A stretch of 51,587 nt of DNA from an uncultured Collinsella sp. (GCA_902495085.1 CABUWA010000001.1:1-51587), one strand, 5' to 3'; shown: positions 16,319-25,176, counted from the first letter of the stretch. The notes: a model not told the origin generated them from the sequence alone. A program made the numbers and translations.

Positions 16319-17077
16319 CTACACGGCACCTTCCCCAGAGAACATCGTCTTCAGCGTGCCGAATATCAACCGCAGGTCCTGGCGCAGGCTGCGATTCTCT
16401 ATATAGTGAAGATCCAGCTCAACCATTTCGTTGAAGCCCAGGTGGCTGCGGCCCATTACCTGCCAAGGACCGCTGCAGCCGGGTTTTACCGCCAGGCGCT
16501 TCATGTCGTGCTCGCTGTACAGGGCAACCTCGCGCGGCAGGCCGGGGCGCGGGCCAATGAGGTTCATTTGGCCCAAGAACACGTTGATGAGCTGGGGCAG
16601 CTCGTCGATGCTGTGCTTGCGAATGAAGTTACCCACACCGGGAATAATGCGCGGGTCGTGCTTCATTTTAAACATGGGGCCAGTGGCCTCGTTTTGGGCC
16701 TGCAAGTCCTTGAGCATTTGGTCTGCGTTGGGAACCATGCTGCGGAACTTGTAGATCTTAAACAGGTAGAACGTGCCGTCTTTGCGCACGCGGCCCACGC
16801 GCCACTGTGAATATAGGGGGCTGGCGCCCGGGCTCTTTATGCAAATGACCACGCTCAGAATTACCCCGGGAATAAAGAGCAACACCAGGGCTCCGCCGGC
16901 GGCGACAATGTCCACCGTACGCTTAACAACGCGGTAGAGCCTGTGCCCAAGCTCGGGCTTCACGCCGGAGTTGGCACCGCGCAGCATCTTGTACGCTTCT
17001 TCGTTTGTAAGGTAATCCCCCGCAGCACCGGCTGAGGCCGTGCGCGTCTCCCGCGCGCCCTGTTCCATGGTCATCAT
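16319..17077 (-). CDS. undecaprenyl-phosphate sugar-phosphotransferase (initiating transferase)
   Basis: Short WcaJ/PglC-type bacterial sugar transferase that loads the first sugar-1-phosphate onto undecaprenyl phosphate. After ATG 17077 (GGAG six bases upstream) comes a short cytosolic part, then RLYRVVKRTVDIVAAGGALVL leading into one membrane segment. The catalytic domain follows: LYSQWRVGRVRKDGTF, KFRSMVPNA, RKHSIDELPQLINVFLGQMN, GPRPGLPREV and KPGCSGPWQVMGRS. It is about 252 residues and lacks the N-terminal multi-helix region of full-length WcaJ. It starts polysaccharide repeat synthesis and sits directly behind the antiterminator gene. Confidence 0.92.
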   Translation of the reverse strand: MMTMEQGARETRTASAGAAGDYLTNEEAYKMLRGANSGVKPELGHRLYRVVKRTVDIVAAGGALVLLFIPGVILSVVICIKSPGASPLYSQWRVGRVRKDGTFYLFKIYKFRSMVPNADQMLKDLQAQNEATGPMFKMKHDPRIIPGVGNFIRKHSIDELPQLINVFLGQMNLIGPRPGLPREVALYSEHDMKRLAVKPGCSGPWQVMGRSHLGFNEMVELDLHYIENRSLRQDLRLIFGTLKTMFSGEGAV

Positions 17078-17142
17078 CGTAGGCTCCGAGAGCCCCTCCC
17101 CCGATACTTTTTGCCTTCGGTCGTCCGCTTGCGAGCTTGCAG

Positions 17143-17688
17143 CTAGGCGATCGCTCTTCTGTGATTGCGCATAACGCGCTGCTCTTTTGAAAGCACCGCA
17201 AGGCCAACGCGGGTGGTTACGCGTCGGCCGCACAAGTCGAACTCCAAAAAGGCAGTGCTCTTGCGTCTGTTAATGGTTTTTATTAGGCCTTCGTGGCCCA
17301 GCAGCGGACCAGCCGTCACTACAACCTGGTCGCCGTCCTTTAAGGCCTCGCTCATGGGCACTACCCTGTCTCCCTTATGGGTAAAGCTGCCAATGAGCTG
17401 GGTCTCTTCTTTTGCCAGCGGCACAAACTGACCGTCCTGGGAAAGCACCCGGGCAAAGTCGTCCATGCGCAGCAGATACTGTTGCACGGTGCGGGGATCT
17501 GCCGTATCGCAGATAAGATAACCGGGAAAGAGCGGCTTGGTTGTTTTGACCCATTCGCCGTGTACTTTAATCTCGGTTTGAAATTGGGGATAAAAGAGCT
17601 CCTGCATGGCACCAGCCGGCACCATACGCTCGATGCGCTCGCGCATTACGTCTTCGCGACCGTTAATGACTTGGATCACATACCACAC
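17143..17688 (-). CDS. LoaP/RfaH-like NusG paralogue (operon-specific antiterminator)
   Basis: NusG-type two-domain protein of about 181 residues. GTG 17688 gives MWYVIQVINGRED, the canonical NGN start, with AAGGGGG eight bases upstream; two earlier GTGs sit on the ribosome site itself. The NGN domain carries FYPQFQTEIKVHGEWVKTTKPLFPGYLIC and the C-terminal KOW domain DGDQVVVTAGPLLGHEGLIKTINRRK. Specialised NusG paralogues such as LoaP promote read-through of long polysaccharide operons; being first gene after a long leader and before all capsule genes fits that role. The housekeeping nusG would be expected next to secE/rplK, not here. Confidence 0.88.
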   Translation of the reverse strand: MWYVIQVINGREDVMRERIERMVPAGAMQELFYPQFQTEIKVHGEWVKTTKPLFPGYLICDTADPRTVQQYLLRMDDFARVLSQDGQFVPLAKEETQLIGSFTHKGDRVVPMSEALKDGDQVVVTAGPLLGHEGLIKTINRRKSTAFLEFDLCGRRVTTRVGLAVLSKEQRVMRNHRRAIA

Positions 17689-17886
17689 GAGCACCACCCC
17701 CTTGCTGTCTTACGTGTGGCTCACGGCGTTTGGGTATGGCTTCGCCAGGGCGCTTGTGCGCGAAGGCGCTCCATATTCAAACCCCGAGCCCAGTTAGACA
17801 AGCACGTGGCTCTGCCCCACCGTGAACGGTATGTAAAAGCGCAGTTGCTGGAGACGCGGACGTGTATTGTAAAATGACCGCATCCC

Positions 17887-17946
17887 CAGCTGGCTGCGTG
17901 CGAACCAGTCAAGCGGGTACAAAACTGGACCGCACGCAAACAGCTG
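17887..17946 (-). promoter_or_regulatory. 60-nt hairpin in capsule operon leader
   Basis: Outer CAGCTG at both ends, then 14-base arms (17896-17909 and 17924-17937) that pair at 12 positions, around a 14-base loop. On the minus strand it is followed within 20 bases by a short T run. A LoaP-recognition or attenuator element is possible, but this is inference from position. Confidence 0.55.
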
Positions 17947-18153
17947 TAGGACTGCTGCGAATTGTCATGATATATAAATTCGAAAGAACTGCTTGCACAT
18001 AGACAAGAACAAAGTCATTCGACGTGATACGCTTGACGACGCTATTGGAGCTCGTGGTTTTTCTGGCACCGCCGTTACGGCCGGATGCTGATCTGCCCTG
18101 TGCTTCGCGACCGGTTAAGCCGTGAGCGCAGTTGAACCCATGTAACGATAGAT

Positions 18154-18162
18154 ATTCTAGCA
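18154..18162 (-). promoter_or_regulatory. candidate extended -10 promoter for capsule operon
   Basis: TGCTAGAAT on the minus strand fits an extended -10 element (TGn plus a TATAAT-like hexamer). No good -35 is present at 17 bp. Transcription would begin near 18147. Confidence 0.35.
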
Positions 18163-18442
18163 CAAGCCGGCTAGAAACCGATTTAGGCCGCGCGCGGCAA
18201 CATATCATTCATTTGCAGTGCTTAAGGGGGTTATTTTGCAAACTTGTTCACATTGACGCAGGTTTATGCGGGTGTGGTTGTTGGCACGCACCGCCCGAGC
18301 TACAACGTTAACGGCGGGAAATGCAAAAAGGAATTACGTCGGGTTAACAAACTATGTACAGAAGTGGGAAGTAAATTGCGCAACTTTTTGCGGTATGGGT
18401 GCTGATGTGGCGTCGCTTTGGTTTGCGCAGTGGCTTCATATG

Positions 18443-18469
18443 AAAAAAGCCTCCGGATTCCCAGAGGCT
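18443..18469 (-). terminator. Rho-independent terminator after tRNA-Ala
   Basis: On the minus strand AGCCTC pairs with GAGGCT around a short loop that can itself add pairs, followed directly by six T residues. It starts about 12 bases after the tRNA 3' end. Confidence 0.8.
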
Positions 18470-18481
18470 CTGCATTCACGA

Positions 18482-18557
18482 TGGTGGAGACGAGGGGGAT
18501 CGAACCCCTGACCTCTTGACTGCCAGTCAAGCGCTCTCCCAGCTGAACTACGCCCCC
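18482..18557 (-). tRNA. tRNA-Ala (GGC anticodon)
   Basis: A 76-nt cloverleaf. The acceptor stem GGGGGCG pairs with CGTCTCC, including the G3-U70 pair that marks alanine tRNAs. The anticodon stem CTTGA/TCAAG holds loop CTGGCAG with anticodon GGC, and the T arm AGGGG-TTCGATC-CCCCT is complete. CCA is encoded. It has its own promoter and terminator and so is a stand-alone unit just upstream of the capsule operon. Confidence 0.96.
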
Positions 18558-18570
18558 GTGATTAGGGATT

Positions 18571-18599
18571 ACTATAGGGGAAGATCTTCGGGGATGCAA
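18571..18599 (-). promoter_or_regulatory. promoter of tRNA-Ala
   Basis: TTGCAT, 17 bases, TATAGT on the minus strand, placing the start about 7 bases before the tRNA 5' end. Confidence 0.7.
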
Positions 18600-18655
18600 G
18601 GGGGAATTTTGGATTGATTATCCGCCGTCCCGATAAAACCCTGATGTTATGGCCC

Positions 18656-19297
18656 TTACTTGTAGAGGTAAGCGATGGCGGTGCCGGTGTGGACTTGGAT
18701 CTTGACCGTTTTCCTGACGACATTAGAGATGCCCGTGTCGGCTAACAGACCCAGGGGGCTGTGGTCTAGTTCCCACTCTAGGCCGTGTTCGCTTACCTCG
18801 GTGTTGGGGGCTATAGCGATGATAGAAAACGTCTTGCCTTCGGCGCCTTCGATGGTCCACGACTCACCCGCGTGAAGGAAGCGAGCGACCACCTTGTCCT
18901 CGGCGATCCAGACAGGGGCGTCCTCGTAGCCCGCGAGCAGCCCCAGTACGGAAAGCGCCATGTCGGGACGGCCGCCGGTGGCGCAGGTCGCAACCACTTC
19001 GGCATCCGGCCAGCGACGGCTGACGGAATCGAGCGCCAGCGCCAGATCGGTATAGTCCTTGTAGGGGTTATGGCGCTCTACCTCAAAGGCTTCGGCGGCA
19101 TCGACCAACGCGCGGCCGGTGTCACTCACCGTGTCGGCATCTCCCACATATACGTCGCAGCCCAGTCCCACGCCCAGCAGCGCGTCGAGCCCGCGGTCCA
19201 CGGCGACAACGTGGTCGCACTCCCCCGCCAGCTGACGTAGCAGATCCGCGCTCGCCACCACGGGCGAGCCGCAGACCACTAATACCTTGCAAGCCAC
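18656..19297 (-). CDS. thiamine pyrophosphokinase
   Basis: Transfers pyrophosphate from ATP to thiamine to make the cofactor thiamine diphosphate. The 213-residue protein shows the family order: VDRGLDAL, then YVGDADTVSD (metal-binding GDxDS/T motif), NPYKDYTDLALAL, and ATGGRPDMALS (usually ATGGRxDH). The C-terminal half is the beta-rich TPK substrate-binding domain, with TGISNVV and a closing G.AIAYLYK. GTG start at 19297 follows GAGGG closely and lies 9 bp after the HAD gene stop, so the pair is probably co-transcribed. The usual His of the ATGGRxDH motif is replaced by Met. Confidence 0.9.
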   Translation of the reverse strand: MACKVLVVCGSPVVASADLLRQLAGECDHVVAVDRGLDALLGVGLGCDVYVGDADTVSDTGRALVDAAEAFEVERHNPYKDYTDLALALDSVSRRWPDAEVVATCATGGRPDMALSVLGLLAGYEDAPVWIAEDKVVARFLHAGESWTIEGAEGKTFSIIAIAPNTEVSEHGLEWELDHSPLGLLADTGISNVVRKTVKIQVHTGTAIAYLYK

Positions 19298-19306
19298 AGC
19301 CCTCGC

Positions 19307-19996
19307 CTATCCCTCAAACGAAAGCACGCGGGCCAGATCCAGGTCCTCATAGCTATCGATAAAGATCTCACAGTTGGCACGCACCTCTTCGCGCTCCATG
19401 CGGCCGTGCGGGTCATAGATGCCCACGCGCTTAAAGCCGGCGGTGCCAGAGCTCTTAAGGCCAAAGACGGCGTCCTCAAACACCCACGCACGCTCAAACT
19501 TGCGCCCGTGCCGCTCCTCCAGACGGCGCAACGCCAGCTCGTACACGTCAGGGAACTGCTTGGAGCGCCCGGCCTCACCCGTGGTGGTCACAAACTCCAT
19601 GTAGGCATTAAGCCCGGCGCCCGCAAGCGCAGACGTAACCAGCTCGGCCGGAGTGGACGTGGCCACGCACATGGCAATACCGGCCTCCTGTGCCTGCTCC
19701 AGAAATGCAATCAGGCCCTCGCGCGGCGGCACCTTGGAGTAGCCATCAATCAGGATGTCGCTCAGCTCGCGGTAGAGCTCCACGCCATTTTCGCCAATGC
19801 CCCAGGTGTCGTGATAGGCCTGGCACTCGTCCTCGAGCGACAGGTGCTCAAACTGGGCAAAATCGTCGACCGTCACGTCAACCCCGTGGCGGTGCAATAA
19901 CTCGGGCTGGGCATAGGCCCAAACGGGGGTGCTATTAACCAGTGTGCCATCGCAATCGAAAATAAAAGCAACACTTGAGGCGGCGATGTGGTCCAT
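19307..19996 (-). CDS. HAD-superfamily phosphatase (beta-phosphoglucomutase-like)
   Basis: From ATG 19996 (AAAGG upstream) a 229-residue protein with HAD motif I FIFDCDGTLVNST, motif II VATSTP, a conserved K in EAGRSKQFPDVY and motif III/IV WVFEDAVFGLKSSGTAG. The helical cap after motif I places it with subfamily I phosphatases and beta-phosphoglucomutases. The conserved serine/threonine and acidic residues are present, so it should be active; the substrate, likely a small sugar phosphate, is not evident. It is divergent from glgB, with shared operator-like sites in the gap between them, so a link to glycogen control is possible. Confidence 0.85.
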   Translation of the reverse strand: MDHIAASSVAFIFDCDGTLVNSTPVWAYAQPELLHRHGVDVTVDDFAQFEHLSLEDECQAYHDTWGIGENGVELYRELSDILIDGYSKVPPREGLIAFLEQAQEAGIAMCVATSTPAELVTSALAGAGLNAYMEFVTTTGEAGRSKQFPDVYELALRRLEERHGRKFERAWVFEDAVFGLKSSGTAGFKRVGIYDPHGRMEREEVRANCEIFIDSYEDLDLARVLSFEG

Positions 19997-20030
19997 AAAC
20001 GAGCCTTTCGATGTCAAAGAGTAAACAACC

Positions 20031-20107
20031 TGCTAAAAACGTTTTACCAAACGTCAACCTAACTATCTAGAAACCCTAATTGGTAAAACTGTCAAGAGTT
20101 TTACCAT
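20031..20107. promoter_or_regulatory. operator-like sites in the glgB / HAD divergent promoter region
   Basis: Site 1 at 20031-20050 is an imperfect palindrome ending in GTTTTACCAA. Site 2 has TTGGTAAAAC at 20080-20089 and its inverted partner GTTTTACCAT at 20098-20107. Between the site 2 halves a minus-strand TTGACA (20090-20095) is a good -35 for the HAD gene. The layout suggests a LacI- or MalR-type repressor. The same half-site recurs at 29947. The rest of the 325-bp gap up to the glgB start holds no gene; a short inverted repeat TTCGTT/AACGAA lies near 20169-20190. Confidence 0.55.
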
Positions 20108-20342
20108 CGCAATTCTGCCAGTGGCATAAACATGGCGCTTACCGATTAAACGCCACCGCAAAAACACTTTCGTTCATATAAGTAACGAACAGGTGTTATC
20201 GTAGTTTTTGCCGAAAGTTCCACCGAGCACGCGAGGTGGAACGAATCACAGAAACTTCGCCGTCCCTTCGATTCGTGCAGCCTTGGACCTTTCGCATCTA
20301 GTCACCAAGGCAACACGCTGCCGCGTCATGATGGGATCAAAC

Positions 20343-22589
20343 GTGAGCGATACAAAGCTAAAGCCAGCAACCAAAAAGCCTGCTACCCGTAAAGCCGCCC
20401 CGCACGCGCCGGAGCTCACCAAAGACGATGTCTATCTGTTTGGCATCGGCACGTGGGAGCGCAGCTGGGAAAAGATGGGCGCGCACCCCGACACGCAGAA
20501 CCGTACGCGCGGCTGGCGTTTTTGCGTTTGGGCGCCCGACGTAAAGAGCGTTCACGTCATTGGCGAATTTAACGACTGGGATGAGCAAGCCAACCCGCTG
20601 GTGCCCGTGCATACGAGCGCTATTTGGGAAGGTTTTATTCCTGGCGCCGAGCAGGGCCAGCTCTATAAATATCTCATCGAGACCAACGAGGGCGAAAAGC
20701 TCTACAAGGCCGATCCGTACGCCTTTAAGGCAGAGTGCCCTCCGGGTACCGCCAGCGTGCTGTGGACCCTCGACGGCTACCAGTGGAACGACGCAGCTTG
20801 GCTCAAGCGCCGCGCCGGCCATAACCACATGTCGCAGCCCCTTAACATCTACGAGGTGCATATTGGCTCGTGGAAGCGCCACGGCGACGCGCCGCAGGGC
20901 GAGCCGGACGAGTACGGCAACTACCCCGGCCCCATGGATCCCTTCCCCGCGCAGCGCGGTGAGTTTTACACTTACGACGATCTGTCGGTGGAGCTCGTGG
21001 ACTACGTGCGCGACATGGGCTACACGCATATCGAGGTCATGCCGCTTATGGAGCATCCCTTCGACGGCTCCTGGGGCTATCAGACGACCGGCTACTATGC
21101 CGCCACGTCGCGCTACGGCAACCCGCAGCAGCTCATGCACTTTATCGATGCGTGCCACGAGGCAGGCATTGGCGTGATTATGGACTGGGTACCCGGCGGT
21201 TTTTGTGCTGACTCCCACGGCCTTGCCACCTTTAACGGCCACATGCTGTTTGAGCACGAGATTCACCCCAACTGGGGCACGCACAAGTTTGACTTCGCCC
21301 GCGGCGAGGTCCGCTCGTTCCTGGTCTCCAACGTGCTGTACTGGCTCGAGAACTTCCACGTGGACGGCATTCGCATGGACGGCGTGTCCAGCATGCTGTA
21401 CCTCAACTTTGGCATTGACGATCCCGGCCAAAAGAAGTTCAACAAGTACGGAACCGAGGAGGATCTGGACGCCAGCGCGTTTATCCGCCAGGTCAACTGC
21501 GCCGTTGAAGCGCACTACCCCGACGTGATGATGATGGCCGAGGAGTCCACCGCGTGGCCGCTCGTGACCTATCCGCCGCAGGACGGCGGCCTGGGCTTCC
21601 ACTACAAGTGGGACATGGGCTGGATGAACGACACACTGCACTACATGCAGACCGATTTTCCGTGGCGCCCCGGCAACCACGGCCTGCTTACGTTCTCCAT
21701 CATGTACGCCTTTACCGAGAACTTCATTTGCCCGCTGAGCCACGACGAGGTCGTGCACGGCAAGTGCTCGCTGATTGGCCGCATGCCGGGCGACTGGTGG
21801 CGCCAGTTTGCCGGCCTGCGCACGCTGGCCTTCTACCAGATGACGCACCCCGGTGCCAAGCTCAACTTTATGGGCAACGAGATCGGCCAGTTTATTGAAT
21901 GGCGCTACTACGAGTCCATTCAGTGGTTCCTGACCGAGGAGTATGAGACTCACAAGCATCATCAGGCGTTTATCAAGGCGCTCAACCACCTGTACACCGC
22001 CGAGCCCGCCCTGTACGAGCGCGGCTACACCGACGACGGCTTTACCTGGATCGACGCGGATAACTCCAAGCAGTCCTTCATGAGCTTTGTTCGTCAGGGC
22101 GAGGACGTCGATGACGACCTGGTAATCTTGATCAACTTTGACCCGGCGAGCTACGAGAGCTTCCGCGTGGGCGTGCCGCGCGAGGGAGACTGGGAGGTCA
22201 TCTTTGACTCCGACCGTCCCGAGTTTGGCGGCAGCGGCTATGCCGGCGAGGAGCCCTACACCTGCTCGAGCGAGCCCTATCCCTGGAACGGGCAGATGGA
22301 CTCTATCGAGATTAAGGTGCCCGGCCTGGCAGGCGTGGTGCTTAAGCGCCGCGGTCCCAGCAGCTATAAGCCGCCCGTGATCGAGGAGCCCAAGAAGACA
22401 ACGCGCAAGCGCACGTCCTCGGTAAAGCCCAAGGCAGCGGCTGCTAAGAAGGCTCCGGCCAAGGCGAAGGCCGCCAAGCCCGCTGCCAAGGCTTCGGCCA
22501 AGTCCGCCACGGCCAAAAAGGCAGCCACCAAAAAGGCTGCTGCCAAGGCCAAAACAGCTTCTGTTAAGACTCCTGCTAAGGATGCGTAA
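20343..22589 (+). CDS. glgB: 1,4-alpha-glucan branching enzyme with lysine/alanine-rich tail
   Basis: Cuts alpha-1,4 chains of glycogen and rejoins them as alpha-1,6 branches. Domains in order: CBM48 (RFCVWAPDVKSVHVIGEFNDW), then the GH13 barrel with DWVPGGF, GIRMDGVSSMLY (nucleophile Asp), MMAEEST (acid/base Glu) and LSHDEVVHGK, and a C-terminal beta domain. The ORF is open from 20208, but GTG 20343 (GGGA upstream) or ATG 20328 are likelier starts. The protein is about 748 residues, longer than usual, because of a basic N-terminal stretch (PATKKPATRKAAPH) and about 65 final residues made almost entirely of Lys, Ala, Thr and Pro, like a histone H1 tail. It is the first gene of the glycogen cluster. 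Confidence 0.93.
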   Translation: MSDTKLKPATKKPATRKAAPHAPELTKDDVYLFGIGTWERSWEKMGAHPDTQNRTRGWRFCVWAPDVKSVHVIGEFNDWDEQANPLVPVHTSAIWEGFIPGAEQGQLYKYLIETNEGEKLYKADPYAFKAECPPGTASVLWTLDGYQWNDAAWLKRRAGHNHMSQPLNIYEVHIGSWKRHGDAPQGEPDEYGNYPGPMDPFPAQRGEFYTYDDLSVELVDYVRDMGYTHIEVMPLMEHPFDGSWGYQTTGYYAATSRYGNPQQLMHFIDACHEAGIGVIMDWVPGGFCADSHGLATFNGHMLFEHEIHPNWGTHKFDFARGEVRSFLVSNVLYWLENFHVDGIRMDGVSSMLYLNFGIDDPGQKKFNKYGTEEDLDASAFIRQVNCAVEAHYPDVMMMAEESTAWPLVTYPPQDGGLGFHYKWDMGWMNDTLHYMQTDFPWRPGNHGLLTFSIMYAFTENFICPLSHDEVVHGKCSLIGRMPGDWWRQFAGLRTLAFYQMTHPGAKLNFMGNEIGQFIEWRYYESIQWFLTEEYETHKHHQAFIKALNHLYTAEPALYERGYTDDGFTWIDADNSKQSFMSFVRQGEDVDDDLVILINFDPASYESFRVGVPREGDWEVIFDSDRPEFGGSGYAGEEPYTCSSEPYPWNGQMDSIEIKVPGLAGVVLKRRGPSSYKPPVIEEPKKTTRKRTSSVKPKAAAAKKAPAKAKAAKPAAKASAKSATAKKAATKKAAAKAKTASVKTPAKDA

Positions 22590-22613
22590 AAGAAGCGTTA
22601 CCACTGTAATTAC

Positions 22614-22628
22614 CCGCCCCACCGGGGC
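22614..22628 (+). other. small GC hairpin between glgB and glgP
   Basis: CGCCCC and GGGGCG pair around ACC. There is no T run, so it is probably an mRNA-processing or stability stem rather than a terminator. Confidence 0.35.
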
Positions 22629-22681
22629 GTAGGATGTAAGTCATAACCGTTCCGGGAGATATCCCCGGGGGAAAGGAACGT

Positions 22682-25108
22682 ATGAATAAGATCTTCGACA
22701 ACAAGCAGGAGTTTACTGAGCTCTATCGCGATGCAGTCATGAGCATCAGCGGCAAGAGCGTCGAGGCTGCCAGCGACCTCGACCGCTTTAACGCCCTGGC
22801 CAAGCTCGTGGCCGAGAAGGCCCGCACCGTTGCCACCAAGAGTGACGCCCGTGCGACAGCCGAGGGCAAGAAGCGCGTGTACTACTTCTCGATCGAGTTT
22901 TTGATCGGCCGCCTGCTCGACAACTACCTGCTCAACTTTGGCGTGCGCGACATGGTCGCCGAGGCGCTCGACGACATGGGCTTTGACCTGTCCGTCATCG
23001 AGAACCAGGAGCCCGATCCGGCGCTGGGCAACGGTGGCCTGGGCCGTCTGGCCGCATGCTTCCTGGATTCCATGGCAGCCGAGGGCATTGCCGGCTACGG
23101 CAACGGCATGCGCTACCGCTACGGCCTGTTTAAGCAGGAGATCGTCAACGGCAGCCAGGTCGAGGCCACCGACGAGTGGCTCACCCACGGCTATCCCTGG
23201 GAGGTCCGTCGTCAGGACAAGGCCGTGACCATTAAGTTTGGCGGTCACGTTGAGGGCTTTGAGGAGAACGGCCGCACGTTCTACCGCACGGTGGACACAC
23301 AGGATATCCTGGCCGTCCCTTATGACATCCCCGTCGTGGGCTATGCCGGCGAGACCGTCAACAAGCTGCGCGTATGGGCCGCCGAGCCGGTCGAGGAGCA
23401 CTTCGATCTGGAGGCCTTCAACCGCGGCGACTACGCCCTGGCCGATGCCGAGCGCGCCGAGGCCGAGGCCATCAGCGCCATCCTCTACCCCAACGACGCC
23501 GGCGAGCACGGCCGTCTGCTGCGCCTGAAGCAGGAGTACCTGTTTGTCTCGGCCGGCATCTACAGCCTGCTCGACACCTTTGAGAAGGAACACGGCGCCA
23601 ACTGGGAGCTGCTGCCGCAGTTTGTAGCCATCCATACCAACGATACCCACCCCGCCATGTGCGGCCCCGAGCTCATGCGTATCCTCATCGACGAGAAGAA
23701 GCTCGAGTGGGACGACGCCTGGAACATCGTGACGCAGGTCGTGAGCTACACCAACCACACCATCCTGCCCGAGGCTCTGGAGAAGTGGCCCATCGGCACG
23801 TTCTCCAAGCTCCTCCCCCGCGTGTACCAGATCATCGACGAGATCAGCCGTCGTTGGCACGAGTCGTTCGACACCACGCAGGAGGGCTGGCAGGAGCGTC
23901 TGCGCCAGACCGCCATTCTGTGGGACGGCGAGATTCGCATGGCCAACCTGTCTGTGATCTGCAGCCATAGCGTCAACGGCGTGGCAAAGATCCACTCCGA
24001 CATCATCAAGAACATCGTGCTCAAGGACTTCTATGCCCTTACGCCCGAGAAGTTCAACAACAAGACCAACGGCATCTCGCACCGTCGCTTCTTTGCCGAG
24101 GCCAACCCCACCTATGCCAAGCTCGTGACCGAGGCCATTGGCGACAGCTGGCTTAAGGACGCTTTTGAGCTTGAGAAGCTTAAAAGTTTCCAGAACGACA
24201 CCGAGTTCCTGAAGGCCGTGGGTGCCTCCAAGCGCGCCAACAAGGAGCGCCTGGCCGCCTACGTTAAGGCCGAGACCGGTCTGGTCATCGACCCCAACAC
24301 CGTCTTCGACGTTCAGGTGAAGCGCTTCCACGCCTACAAGCGACAGCTCATGAACATCATGAAGGTGATGGACATCTACAACCGTCGCATCGCCGATCCC
24401 AACTTCCACGTGACGCCGACGACCTTCATCTTTAGCGGCAAGGCTGCCTCGAGCTACACCTTCGCTAAGGAGACCATCCGCCTCATTAACTCCGTGGCCG
24501 ACGTCATCAACAACGACGCCCGCGTGAACGAGGTCATGAAGGTCTGCTTTATCCCCAACTTCCGCGTGAGCAACGCCCAGCTCATCTACCCCGCCGCCGA
24601 GATTTCGGAACAGATCTCCACGGCCGGCAAGGAGGCCTCGGGCACGTCCAACATGAAGCTCATGATGAACGGCGCCATTACGCTGGGCACCCTCGACGGC
24701 GCCAACATCGAGATCGCCGACCTGGCCGGTCGCGAGAACGAGGCCATCTTTGGCCTGACCGCCCCCGAGGTCGAGCAGCTCTGGGCATCCAACAGCTACT
24801 TTGCGTGGGATACCCTCAACGGCGACCGTGAGCGCCTGGGCCGCGTGATGGACGAGCTCAAAGACAACACCTTTGCGGGTCTTTCGGGCAACTTCGAGAG
24901 CATCTACAACGAGCTCATGAACAACAACGACCCCGACCTGGTCATGGCAGACTTCCGCAGCTACGTGGATGCATGGGAAAAGCTCACGGGCAGCTACGGC
25001 GACCATGAGACCTGGAACCGCAAGGCCCTGCTCAACACCGCCTCGAGCGGCTGGTTCTCGAGCGACCGCACCATTCGCGAGTACCGCGACGAGATCTGGC
25101 ACGCGTAA
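22682..25108 (+). CDS. glgP: glycogen/maltodextrin phosphorylase
   Basis: PLP-dependent GT35 enzyme releasing glucose-1-phosphate from alpha-glucan ends. 808 residues, the family's usual size. Marks: KRVYYFSIEFLIGRLL, DPALGNGGLGRLAACFLDS, GYGMRYRYG-like GNGMRYRYGLF, HTNDTHPA, VQVKRFHAYKRQ, and the PLP-lysine motif EASGTSNMKLMMNGA followed by LGTLDGANIEI. GGGGAAAGGAACGT before ATG 22682 is a clear ribosome site. With glgB it should give controlled mobilisation of stored glycogen. No lysine-rich tail is present here, in contrast to GlgB and GlgA. Confidence 0.96.
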   Translation: MNKIFDNKQEFTELYRDAVMSISGKSVEAASDLDRFNALAKLVAEKARTVATKSDARATAEGKKRVYYFSIEFLIGRLLDNYLLNFGVRDMVAEALDDMGFDLSVIENQEPDPALGNGGLGRLAACFLDSMAAEGIAGYGNGMRYRYGLFKQEIVNGSQVEATDEWLTHGYPWEVRRQDKAVTIKFGGHVEGFEENGRTFYRTVDTQDILAVPYDIPVVGYAGETVNKLRVWAAEPVEEHFDLEAFNRGDYALADAERAEAEAISAILYPNDAGEHGRLLRLKQEYLFVSAGIYSLLDTFEKEHGANWELLPQFVAIHTNDTHPAMCGPELMRILIDEKKLEWDDAWNIVTQVVSYTNHTILPEALEKWPIGTFSKLLPRVYQIIDEISRRWHESFDTTQEGWQERLRQTAILWDGEIRMANLSVICSHSVNGVAKIHSDIIKNIVLKDFYALTPEKFNNKTNGISHRRFFAEANPTYAKLVTEAIGDSWLKDAFELEKLKSFQNDTEFLKAVGASKRANKERLAAYVKAETGLVIDPNTVFDVQVKRFHAYKRQLMNIMKVMDIYNRRIADPNFHVTPTTFIFSGKAASSYTFAKETIRLINSVADVINNDARVNEVMKVCFIPNFRVSNAQLIYPAAEISEQISTAGKEASGTSNMKLMMNGAITLGTLDGANIEIADLAGRENEAIFGLTAPEVEQLWASNSYFAWDTLNGDRERLGRVMDELKDNTFAGLSGNFESIYNELMNNNDPDLVMADFRSYVDAWEKLTGSYGDHETWNRKALLNTASSGWFSSDRTIREYRDEIWHA

Positions 25109-25145
25109 AAGCGCGCGAGCTCCCCTATGCCAGCACGGCATTACT

Positions 25146-25176
25146 CGACGGGCGCGACCGAGCGCTGCGCCCGTCG
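25146..25176 (+). other. strong hairpin between glgP and glgC
   Basis: Perfect 10-bp arms (CGACGGGCGC / GCGCCCGTCG) around an 11-base loop, with no T run behind it. It may weaken transcription between the two genes or protect mRNA ends. Confidence 0.5.

Larger units (their letters stand above)
17689..18442 (-). promoter_or_regulatory. long leader and upstream region of capsule operon, no gene seen
   Basis: About 750 bp without a supportable gene. On the minus strand it would contain a promoter (candidate at 18154-18162) and an untranslated leader of about 460 nt before the antiterminator gene. The leader contains a 60-nt inverted repeat (17887-17946) and smaller stems, for example around 18061-18085 and 17742-17770. 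I compared the 18060-18120 section with common riboswitch cores and found no match. Confidence 0.5.

Noticed and set aside
18060..18125. Cyclic di-GMP or similar riboswitch in the capsule leader
   Set aside because: A CACAGGGCA-like string caught the eye, but the second conserved block of the GEMM core is missing and the helices do not form.
20358..22622. Minus-strand ORF of 754 codons opposite glgB
   Set aside because: Same antisense artefact; no ribosome site or protein motif.
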